Shown: positions 12,601 to 24,600 of the stretch, piece by piece
Layout of the letters: every line of letters begins with the position of its first letter
Numbering within the stretch: position 1 is the stretch's first letter
NCBI GenBank assembly: GCA_029379385.1
Contig: CM055607.1
Coordinates: 16,306,001 to 16,370,000 of the forward strand
Source of the DNA: Quillaja saponaria
Lineage: Eukaryota; Streptophyta; Magnoliopsida; Fabales; Quillajaceae
Direction: 5' to 3'
DNA length: 64,000 bases
Translations under genes and position numbers: made by a program
The notes under the pieces: model-generated
What the model was told of the DNA's origin: nothing
Database searches by the model: none
The model's input: only the letters and a program-made list of their open reading frames with translations

Positions 12601-15600
12601 ACCCACATATTTATACTTGACCTAATAATACCAAAATTACGGTAATACCCTTAAATAATAAATCACATAATTCCAACAGGAATACATAATGAATTTCTTG
12701 TCTTTAGCTAATTTTTACCCTTTACTAGAATTCTTGCTTATAGCTAATTTTTTTTTCCCCTATTTTTACTCTTGTATAACATATTGACACTAGATTTTAC
12801 TTGACTGAAGCCTGAAATTCTAGCTTGTAGCAATTTTTGTTGTTTTCTTTAGTTAGGCGCCTGGCTTTCCTCAAGCTTGCACTTACGCCTTAAGCCTAGA
12901 ATCAAGGCTCCAAAGACTCCTAGGTGCGCCTAGAACCTTTAATAACACTGGAGTTAAGAGAAAAATAATTGAGATGCCATGTGTTATTTTTCGATTAGGA
13001 GACAGGAAGTGGAACATAAAAATGGGGCAAGGGATCTAAGTCTATTGGTTCACACCTAACACGACTCAAAATGCCACTTGGCAACAACAGCTTCTAGGGA
13101 TACTTTAGCAGGAAAAAAAAAATTCAGAAACAACTCTGAATTCGGCAATGCAAACAACAAGAACACTGGGAATGTTGAAAACCAAGGAAGCACCAAAACT
13201 TCGATGCGGTACGATACGGGTACGTGGGTTCGTTATTTTAAAAAAAATCAAGGTACGAGTATGGCAGAATGCATTAAGTTAGATAATAAAAAATATATAA
13301 TATATAAATATTTTACATATGAGAACAAGACATATAAAGGTTTACTAATAAAATAAAACTCAGTAAATAGAAAGAAATATTACAAAATACATAAATAAAG
13401 GAAATTAATAAGAGTATAATTACGTAATTAGAAATTCAATTCAAAATAACTTCACCAAAACTAGTTTTTCTTGAATGCAATTTCTTATTTTGTTTGTTAA
13501 TATATATGGTTTCTTTAATTATAGCTAATAACCCTAGGTATCAAATAAGTTGTACCTGAAATTAAGAAGAAAAAATTTAGTACGTATTCGGTACGTACCA
13601 AGGTGTACCAAAGGAGTATAAGTACCAGGTACAAGGTCCGGCATGCATTTTGAAGTACCCGTGCTTCATGGTTGAAAACTCTTCAAGCTTGAGTGAGATT
13701 GTGCCAAAAAATCACCGATCAACAACAAAACAACCAATGAACTACACACGAAGATCGACTAGCAGCCAGAAAAACAACCAAACAGCAGCCAACACCCACA
13801 GAACTCGCAAAGATCTATAACTCCAGTGGATTATCTAAAACCACCCGAATTTAGTGGTTTCACATCCAAAAGAAAACATAATCATATAAGAGAAGAACTC
13901 TAAAAATTGAAAAAATTAGGGGGCCGTTTACTTCACAGGCACTGTTCATGCACAATAATAAAATCCTATTGATGTCAAAACATTGAGCCATAAAACCCTA
14001 AAACAGAAGAGGGTTTTAGTGAAAACCTAGACTAAACAGATGGCGGCTGCAAAAACTTTTATATTTTCTTCTTCATGATGGAAGATTATGACAGCAGCTA
14101 AGAGCAAAAACAAGAAACCTTGGGTTTAGATCAACGAAAGAATGAGAAAACTAGGATTTAAATCAAACCCACTCTGATACCTGTGCTAAATTTTAAACAA
14201 GAAAGTGAAAGTGCAGTTATAGAGAAGAGAGAGAGAGAGAGAGAAAAAAAAAAAAGGAGAAAACAATGGTTTTACGTGGTTCAGCACACAGTCAACGGAT
14301 ACAAGCCCAAAGGGCTACATATTCGTATTCACTTGGTGTGTCTATTACAATGGGTCACACTCCTTTATATAGGATGGAAATCATAACATAAATAGTAGTA
14401 ATTCAAATTGAATTAAAAACAATTAATGAATAAGCAAATGATGCTCCATGATTATAAGAGATAATCACCAATTGTTTGGACAAAATCATGCTAATATTTG
14501 TCCACCTATCCCAGAGTTATGCTCACTAATTTGTTCTCTAATTCTGAATAATAACTTAAGCCTAATTCTAGGGCGTAATACTCCCATTCAAAATTGGAGC
14601 ATGAATGATATGAATGCCCAACTTGCAAATAAGTTTTGAAGATGATGAAGAAAAAAATTGACATGCCAGAATTTCACCTCAGCCAAATAACAAGTAACAT
14701 TGCTGAAGAAATGGGAATAAAGAGTGAGGCCATTATAGATAACTACGCCATGATAAAAGAAAGGGTAGATAAGAGAGAGTTCATTAAGCAGCTATGCCAC
14801 TATAAAAAGAAAGGTGAGATCAACCTACTCAAAAGGTTGTAAAACCGATACCAAAAGCAAATAAAATAGGATGAACCCATTAATCCAAAGGTTGACAAAC
14901 AACTACTAAAGTAAGAAAATATAAGCAACCTAATCAATGGTTGACAAACATATAGTGAAAAGGAACGAGACATGATTAAACCAGTTCTAATACCATGTTA
15001 ATAGTAAAAAAAAGGAACTATGGAATTGGATAGCCGAGAGCTTACAAAATATTGTAGCCTTCTTGTATTTATAATAAAGAGAGACAAACAATTAAGATTT
15101 AATTAACTCTTAACCTAATGACCAAGGAACTAAAATTTGTTTCGAGGTACAGTTTCGATAAGCTACGGAAACAATTTGATAAGCAGTATAGAAACGGTAG
15201 GAAAACGCTAATTTTTGTAGAAACGCATGGAAATATATAATAAAACACATATTATAATAATTGTAGATATCTAACATTGTACTATTAAATACATAATAGA
15301 GTAAAATTCCAAACACAGACATATAAATTAGAGAAAAATATCAAATTACAATCACATCTAACTAACAGTAAAGTGACTAGTAGGTAGCTCAACACCTTAT
15401 TTGATGAAATTTTTTAATTTAAACTACCATATATATATTTTGAAATTTTAATAGTATTCATCATTAAGTTAAACTAAATTAATACAAAGTATTTGTATAA
15501 AATAAATAAATAAATAAAAGACCAAAAAACCTAACATGCGTGAAATCTTAAAAAGAATTATCCTCATTAAATTATAACATCTGAATATATCAAATAAGAT

Positions 15601-18600
15601 TAAAAAAAAAAAACAATTGAAATCCTAAAATATAAAGAAAACTAGAGCCAAAACTTTACATTTTTAAATTCTAAAAATGTCCAATTTATGTCTACCCATT
15701 TCGTGTGAAAACGATAGAAATGACTCCATTTAGTGTGGAAATGCCCCTCATTTCATGTGGAAATAGTTATTGCGTTTCTGTAAGTAAGTTTCATTTCGGG
15801 TAGTGTGAAAACATTACGTTTCGCAAGTTTCGACCGTTTCGACACGAATTTTTAAACCTTGCTAATGACACACTTATCCTAAATAGGACAGCCGTCAGTC
15901 ACACTCGCACATACTAATATTCATTTAACACTCCCCTCAAGCTAGAGCATATAATGCTCAATCTTGTACAAGTAAAACCCAACCGTTCAAAACTCTCAAA
16001 ATAGCGAAGAACATTGCTTGCATGTAATTACTCCAGAGTCATAAAGTTATAATACCATTATGATAAGCATAAGCATTTGTTTCTTGTAAGGTAATACACT
16101 GGTATCATTTATATTGACACTCCATTCCAAATTAAGAGTAACATCCAAAATAAATCTAAAACAACAATGAGGCTCTCCATGCTTCCACTCATTGCTTCCA
16201 ATGTTTGAAGGAATGGTCGTACTGGAAAAATATTCCAATGTTTAATATGACTATGTTTTTTTTCTCTTCTTTCTTTTTCTTTCTAAAATATATGTATATA
16301 ACCAATATAAAACATTTAATACGCAATGAGATATAGGAATATGATTATTAGGAGCATCAACATCATACACGGACAAGAAATAAGTTGATGATCAGCATTT
16401 GATAAAATATGAATTCTTCTGTTTCACCCATTTGACACAGAGAGACTACTCTCATCATACTGCATTCATGTTCACAAGTGGTGTATCCTGCTGCACATAC
16501 ATGAGTGACCTCACTGCTAGTAACTTTGGGAGAGGCATAGTTGATACTGCAGTGTAGAAAATTTTTCTTTCTAAATGGTCAGAAAAATATTTGTAATCAA
16601 CCTCAACATATTTCCCTTTGCATTATACTTATAGTTTCACTTATGAGTAGTACCATCCAATCATTTCTTAAAAATGGAGAGTCCAAACTACAACGGTCAT
16701 TAAGACCTGTTGAGTGTGTCATTGTCTTCTTGAGTTTTTATTCTTGTTGGCCTGTAAGAGCCATTATGCCTATGGGCTACACAACAGGAGGTATGCCCTC
16801 TCTCTTCCCATATATCCTCATCCTTGATGAAGACTAGATTTGATCCCAGGTCCTTGGGACAATGTCGAGAGACTTTGTCATTTGAACCAACTACCTTATG
16901 GCTTTATGAAATTTAATCCTAAAAGTGGTTATCCAAAGATAATTACATGTGCTGAGCTTAATTTTCCTAAAGCAGTCACCAACATAATCAATCTTCTTCA
17001 GTTCTCTTCTTTTCTTTAAATAAAACATGAAACCTTAGGCAGAGATTAAGAATCCAAAAATCAATTTGTAAAATAGTTTATACCTGAAAATGAAGAACTA
17101 TTGATTCTATCATTGGGCAAGTTGCAGGAAGTTGTCTCAGTGCATCTTCACTAATACTCCCACCTAAACCTATGGTGATTGTCCTTAGAGACAGTCATAG
17201 CAGGTTCCAGAGATTTCAAAGAAAAGCAAGAAAAACCCCATCCTATTGCAATTTCATCCAGCATGAACAGCTTTCCTAACTCAATAAGAAGTGCCTCATG
17301 TGAACAAGGGGAACCATAATCTCCTTCTTTGCTATTATTCTCCCCCTGAATCAAATTTCTACAACCCCTTGCTTTCAGACACTTCAAACCTGGATTTCTA
17401 CGAATAATATAAGCTAATGCAGCACCAGAAATCTGCAATTTACAAGAACACACCTGAATTAGAAGAAACTGTATTTCCTGTTACAAACAAATAGTAAACA
17501 TGTTAGTTATTACAATTTACAATGTCAATGAAGATTATTTAAAATGTTCCATTTTGATGTTCTCATGCGTCTCAAAATTAGCTAGAGTAGTTTGCAACAC
17601 ACTCTAAATTTGAATATTTTGGATGTTATAAAGTAGATTCCTTTAATTTGATATTGTGTTAGATAGACCAGTAATGCTAGAGAATACATTGTAGGATAAA
17701 GAAGAAATGATAGTAGAGGCCAGGAAATCAAACACATGTCTGAACTCTTTTCATAAGAAAAATAAGTAAAGAACTACAAAATAACGCAGGTCAGGGTGAT
17801 ACTTGTCAATGCATTCAGGACTAATGAACCAATAAACCACCAGCCATACTACATTTGCACTACTAGGATGTCACTTGAATTTTCTTCACCAGTGAAGCTC
17901 CAAATAGATGATTAAGTTTAGCAGATTAACAGGACATATATTTGATGACAGAATCATTTTTCAGTAAAATACACCTCTGAAGGTTAACTGCAACATATTA
18001 CTCATTGTCCCACTGCCACATCACCACACGTGATATATAAGAATGCATCTGACAATCTGCTATACCTTCTTTTAAGTTTTTTTTTTTTTTTTTAATAAAG
18101 AAAATAACTACTTTGTTAAACTTTTCCATTTATATCCAAGTAATTATCCATATAAGGACTTCCACTCAACAATCAATTGATTTTATAGTTCCACATGACA
18201 AATGCTCCAGGATCCATTAATTTTGATGACTAACCATAGTATTAGAAACATCAAGCATCTCCAAGCAAGAACCCGAAAACTTATATAGTGCATGGTCAAC
18301 AAGATTCAGTGTCCCTCAAGCATAAACTATTCACATGTTGTGTTTGGGACATGAGCTCTAACAGCGATGACTCATTAATACCTGCAAAAAAAAAAAAAAA
18401 AACTAATTAATCATGCTTGGCTAAAACCAGCATATGGCCTCACTTTAGAAACTCCAAAACCTAACTGATTATACTTAGTTGTACAAGTCATCTTAAACCA
18501 ACCAACAACTGATAGGTCCTATCTTCTGTCTAAGATCATATTTGATCATGTTACTCTTCAAGTGACTTCTTTGGTGTCAAACTTTATGCAGGAGTTTGAG

Positions 18601-21600
18601 AAAGAAAATCATAGGCAATATTGGTGAAGGAAGCAGAAAAGATCTAGTTTTTCATGTAACAAAACATCATGCCAAATGTAACATGTCACCTAGCCAACTC
18701 AAAGCAGCTATACAATCAATTACCTTGAAATCAAGGATATGCCTCTTAACCTGAACAAATAAATAATCCAAAACTTCTTCATGTATAAGTATAACCAGAT
18801 TCATTAGATCATGAAAATCCTTATAATTGGTAATTAACCGATCAAGGAATGATAAAAAACAGTACATCCAATAACTTCTGATGCTGCAAGCAGTACTCAG
18901 CCAATAAATGATATTCATAACTCCTTCATACTACAAATCTATAGGTTAGATTGTAATTATTCCCAAAAGGCTTAAGTTGTTAGGACTTAGGAAATGGGAA
19001 AATGGACCATCAACTGAAGGAAACAATAGACAAAGTGCAATAGTGAAAGTACTATTGCAAAGGGGAAGTTACCAAGACTTGACTGTTGACTTTTAAACAA
19101 CCACTCTCTAATACCATGTTTGGATTATATATTATCTTATAAGCTTTGACACAAGCCAAACTATGTATGCCAAGCTTAGTGAACTAACACTGTATGAGAT
19201 GTTTTATAGGTTTCAACCCTGCAGTTCATCTAAACATATATGAGAATGAAAAACAGCTCACCTTTGCAGCCACCCATATGCAGAACTTGAAAATTAGACA
19301 CTAGAGAATTCAAATGCTTCTTTCCAGAATGCACAGCAGTCAAGTCACCAATATTAGGAATAGCAGAGGAGAGAGCTAGAACTGAATTTTTCCCAAAAGA
19401 AGTATTGCACACCACAATCGAGTTAAGTTTTAGACATCTGCGAATGACATCTGATATTCCATCATCTGTGACTGAAATACATCCTTTAAGGTTTAGATGA
19501 TACAATGAAACACATATTTTGGAGATGTACATGAGATCCAAATCTGACATAAACAATTACAGGAATAATTAGCAGGAACTTAATGGGAAAAGAAAACCAA
19601 AAAAAAAAAAAAATAGAAATAGAACACAGCCAATAAGTATATATATATATATTTATCTAGATTGAGACTTCACACCAGATAAATATCTCACCACAGACAT
19701 CAGTTCGGCCTTCCAAAGTGAGTTTTCTAATGTTAGATAGTGGCGATCCATACTCATATAATGATATAACATCCCCAGCTCTATGCTTGACACTAAAAGG
19801 TTTCTCTGATATTGGTGGTGTCATAGCCGAGCTTGAGGATTCAGTTGACACCAGTGCAGGTATTAGTGGAGTAATATCAACAGTTAAGTCAATTTCACTG
19901 ACCAAAGGGCACTTCTGAACCAACTTAAGGAAACTGGTCGTGTTGATGTTCAAAAGATAAGCAGCCCTCAATATTTTTAAAGAAGGAAATGAATTGCAAA
20001 AGCATTCGATGGCATCTTCAACATGCAACCTTTGACACTTCGAAAAATCCACCTCTTGCACTGCTTCAAAGGACAAGGTTTGCAGCAACCCCTGTGGTAC
20101 TGCAGATTTGTATCTCATAGGATGTTCAGGGTTAATCAGAAACTTATTAACACTCTTTCTTAACATGGGTTCTATCATATATGAAGAATGGAGAACAGAC
20201 AACAGAATTATTGCTGATGTTATCTGTGGACTACCGGAAAGGTTCACTCTCTGCACAAGAAAGAACATTAAATCATAAAAACATGTTTGACACGCCAAAG
20301 ATGCAATGATTGATTGTTTGGACTCTATGCAAGGCAGGCCAAATCAGATAAGTATATGAACTTAAGGGCATGACTTAATATCCTTGAAGCCAAATAGGAA
20401 GTAAAAGACTCGCTCGATGTCTGCATAGAGGAATAATTACATCAGCAAATCAAAATTTTAATTCCAGGGACATGAAACTTTTTACGGTAAGCAGAACATA
20501 TTTTATGTATAAGCTTATTGACATGACTCAGGGTACATAATACTGGCTTTATAGTAGTTTTCTTCAATTTGCTAAATCATAAAACGGACATGGATAACCA
20601 GGAAAACAAAGGAGAAATTTTCAGCATAGGTGCATAATATATTTGATGAATTGTGTGATAATTCTATATTTCATTGTATTCAAAACATGTACATTCTAGG
20701 ATATATACTCTAGTAGGGTATTTACCCAAACACACTTATTACTCCTCAAAATATACACACAGACAACAATATTCTTATTTACTATTCTCAACAGCTACCA
20801 CATTGTTGAGTCTTCAAATTGGATAAAAAATGAAAGAGGCTTCAATAAGAAAAGCGTATTTTAGGCCAATGAAAATCTTGTGTTTGTAGCGCCAACTTCT
20901 AAAGCTTGCATATTTAATTTTTGGATGCAGCCAAAGATGTGATTGATATGTTTATATAGCATACTAAGTACAAACTAACGAAAATGACCCTCTGTGAAAA
21001 TCCAAAATCATCAGAGAGCTTCCAAATATTAGTTTACCTTGGAATATTCTGTCAGCCGAATCCTGAGATGATTCAGTTCCTGATACCCTAAGACATTTAA
21101 CGAGCTCACGAGTGGAATATTTGTTAGCCTAAAAATTGAGTCAACGTTTTCCTCAGCAACTTCACAAAAATGGCAAGAGTTCCTTTTCCCTGAATAGCCA
21201 CATAATCATCTTTCAACAGTGAAGGGTTTTTATCAAGAAAAGGAAACAAGCACTTAAAGTTCAAGTATAACTTAACTTACAGTTAGTAGCATACCTGCAG
21301 CAAACCATAATGGCAAAAGACTAGGTCGAATCTGCTTTAAACCAATAATCAAAGTTATGATAGAATTAGGTGGAGGGATAAGTAAGTAAACTTTTTATCA
21401 TATTATAAGACAGGTAAACAGTATTTTATTTTACATTCCATTGTACTGAAGCATATCTTCATCAACTTTACCATGCAGCACCTTGTAATAAATATATAGG
21501 TGAGCATCTAATAACAACTAACATGGTATAGATAAATTGTGATCAGGATTACAAAATATATTAAATTAAGAATGGTTGATGTAGAATGAAAATTTTCAGG

Positions 21601-24600
21601 TATGACCAAGCGTGAAGTTTATACAGCACTCAAAAGGTTAAATTACTAAGGAGGAAAAAATGGGCCCTTATTTGCTGATATGTTTTTTCTTTTTGGCAAG
21701 GTGATTGATTTGGATCTGATCTAAAGAAGTTCTGTAGCGCTCAAACAGGAAACATTTGAAGTCAATTGGAACTCTCATATTGCTTTCTATGGGTTTTTCC
21801 CCTAAACACAAACTTCAGGTTTCAATGTAAATAATGAGGCCTGGATTCTCACTTGCTTTAAAATGTGACTGCAGTTGGATTCAGCTTTCCTCTCGCTCTC
21901 CAATATTTCAATGTTAGTTTCAAGCCAATGTACAAGTGCATCAGCAAGATGCATCTCACTGTTAAAATTACTAGCACATTAGATAATTGTAATACAAAAC
22001 TTAAGACTGAAAGGAAATTCAAAAGATAAGTGATCAACCTGTCAATGGTCAATTCTGGGTGCTTTACGCAAGATAATAACATATCATATGGAACGTCTTC
22101 AAAAAATTTGCTTGACATTGCCCACATCTGCAAAACCAAATAAATAAACAATTATCTGTTAGCATTTAATTACAAACAATTGAGAAGTACATATAAAGAT
22201 ACTTGTGAAAAGCCACAGAAACAAAATTGCAATGTGACCTTCTAAAATGTCGTCCCTAAACCACTTGATAAACCATTCTTAAGATCTAATATAGGTGTCC
22301 ATTTAAAAACAGCAGAAGACTCAAATTCACTGATACCATTATCTTTTATGCAAGGTACCTAAGAATATATGTAATCAACATGTGAATGACGGAAAAATTA
22401 GGGTTTCTCTAACCTTGCTTTGATACCATGTGGAAGTTAGAGAGAGAGAGAGAACCTAGGTATTTGTGAGTGAAAATCAGTGAGTATAGCCTTCAAACTA
22501 ATGCTGTATTTATAATATATGAATGTGTGTTGTACAAGCTAAGTCAGCTACGTCTAGGGTTGTCAACGAGCCGAGTTCGAGCTGAGCTTTGGCAAAGCTC
22601 GGCTCGGCTCGTTAAAGACTCTTGAAGATTTTTTGAAAATTTAAAAAAAAAATTATAGGCAAAGAGAGTTGAACCCAGTATTTGTGCAAATTACCACTAA
22701 ACCAAATAACAATTTATGTTAGTTTTTTGTATATAAATAGATTTATTATAAATATTTAAATAATAAAAAATTTATTAAATAATATTAAACGAGCTAGCTC
22801 ACGAGCCGAGCTCGAACTTTGGAAAGATTGAGCTCGGCTCGTTTTACTAAACAAGCTCAAAATAAAGCTCAAGATCGGCTCGTTTTTTAAACGAGCCGAG
22901 CTTGATCCGAACTCTTACCGAGTAGCTTACGAGCTAGCTCGGCTCATTGCCACCCCTAGCTATGTTACAACCTAAATCAAGACTAGAAATAAGGAAACTT
23001 GACTAAAAAGACTAAACAGGGAAACTCTATATAAGGAAACTATTCCAACAGTGTTATACCACAAGAATGCACAGAAGGAATCAGTAAACAAGGGCATTGG
23101 TCTCAGAACATGTACTACCTGATGCCTTGCTAGTGGAATTTATATTTCCAGATAAGTTTACTGGAACTTTCAAGAAGCCTAGACATCCTATGAATCCAAG
23201 AAAAGTCCATATTCAATAAGAAACTATCAGAAGAAAATCCTAAGAAAGCTTATCCAAAAGGGAATCAAATCATCAATGCATCATCAAATACATTACCCAA
23301 AAAAACAGAAAAGGAAAATATATGCACCTCGTAATAGCAATACAAATATATGACCTACAACTACTCTAATGAATAGATGTATCAAATTAATAATTGAACA
23401 AGCATTCTAACCATAAACATCCAAGCATGAGAGTTCACAAGGTGGTTGCTCAAAAACTACATAGAAATTAAGCACGTACAAAATTTCTTGCAAGATAGCT
23501 CGTACATGTTTCTGGAATAACTTCACTTGCTGCAATACATTCAAAATTCATCTATTAGAGTGACTGCGAAGATATTATCATCAAAATACAATATGATAGC
23601 TGTTACATGGTTAGTCTTTCTCTGCTTCTAAAGATTTAAAATAAAAATAAAAAGCAGAAATCTTCACCATGCTCTAAACCAAATTTCCAAATCTCAATCA
23701 GATCATCCAATTGTATTTGTGGTGATCCAAACTCATGGGATGAAGATACCTCAGAAAACCACCTATTACACTTCAACAGTAGAGTCTCCACTCCAAAAAA
23801 AAGTGAACCCTGGAAATGTATTGTAAACATTTAAAAGTTTACCCTTTTGATGTGATTCGAGAAAGTGAAGTACTTGGTAGGCTAAGTTAAACTTTGGAGC
23901 CTTTGAAATTAGCTCTCAAGGGGGACAAAGAATGATGTGAGCTTTTAAATAGTATGAAAAAGAACAGTGAAAGAAGATACTAGACTACTGGAGTGCACAA
24001 TAAAATATGGTTTCGACCATACCGAAAGCAAAGTTCCTCACCAGACAAAGTCAAATATGGAAATACAAAAGATAGGTGAAACATAAAATTAATCTTAGGG
24101 AGGAGAACAATATACTGTATACTTTCAGAACAACAAACGAAGGTTGTAAATTATCTACTTTAAGAAGTTAATATAAGAATGCTTTGAGAGAAATGACTAA
24201 ACACTGAAATAACCCCATAGATATGCATGGCATGCTGAGCAAGGACACAGTGATTTTCATATTATTTCGGGAAGAAAAAGGTTATGATTTGTCTTTTGTG
24301 GTGTTAGTCTCTAGAACCTTGATGTGGTAATAGTTTTTACTTTTTTCTGTTAACACCTCTGCAGCCATAAGACTTGTTTTAAGGTAAGAATGTATTTAGG
24401 ACAGAAACTTGAACTCCTCAAACAAAATAACAATATTTCAGATTACCTGATCAATTTGATAGTTTCCTAGGTACTAATAATATTAGTATATTAGGAGAAA
24501 GGTGGAAATAAAACCTGTAAAAATTTATATACCTCATAAAGGGGGAGGAACTTATTTGAGGTAACATTGAGCGGGCATCCATATATATGCTTCAAAATAT

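Larger units (their letters stand above)
2463..12678 (-). mobile_element. Ty1-copia retrotransposon A, split by copia B
   Basis: The 5' LTR is 12488-12678 (TGTTGGAAT...TTTCA on the minus strand) and the 3' LTR about 2463-2643. The primer-binding site TGGTATCAGAGC is at 12473-12484. The order on the minus strand is gag-like (12009-11600), protease region with an altered active-site motif DLGATDHMT (about 11065), pre-integrase zinc-binding remains ([10 protein letters not shown], about 10530), integrase (5345-5160), reverse transcriptase (about 4200-3740, [18 protein letters not shown]) and RNase H (3398-2650, [12 protein letters not shown]...RTKHIEID). Stops and frameshifts break it, so it is non-autonomous. 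The two LTRs differ at many positions, with indels. No target duplication is seen (ctact against ggaat). Confidence 0.92.
1159..17083 (-). other. FBL11 intron 13, 15.9 kb of nested transposons
   Basis: The donor at 17083 is GTATAAAC. The acceptor before 1158 is ATTGCAG. Between them lie copia elements A and B, LTR pieces of at least two other copia families, two hAT-like MITEs and an inverted-repeat pair. No host exon was found inside: flanking exons 13 and 14 are adjacent in related FBL11 proteins as I remember them. From 15931 to 17083, beyond the purine-tract side of the 14996-15930 LTR, I see only degenerate AT-rich sequence. Confidence 0.75.

Noticed and set aside
14636..14842. Plus-strand Lys/Glu-rich open frame
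   Set aside because: It is on the opposite strand from the LTR remains around it and has no recognisable domain.
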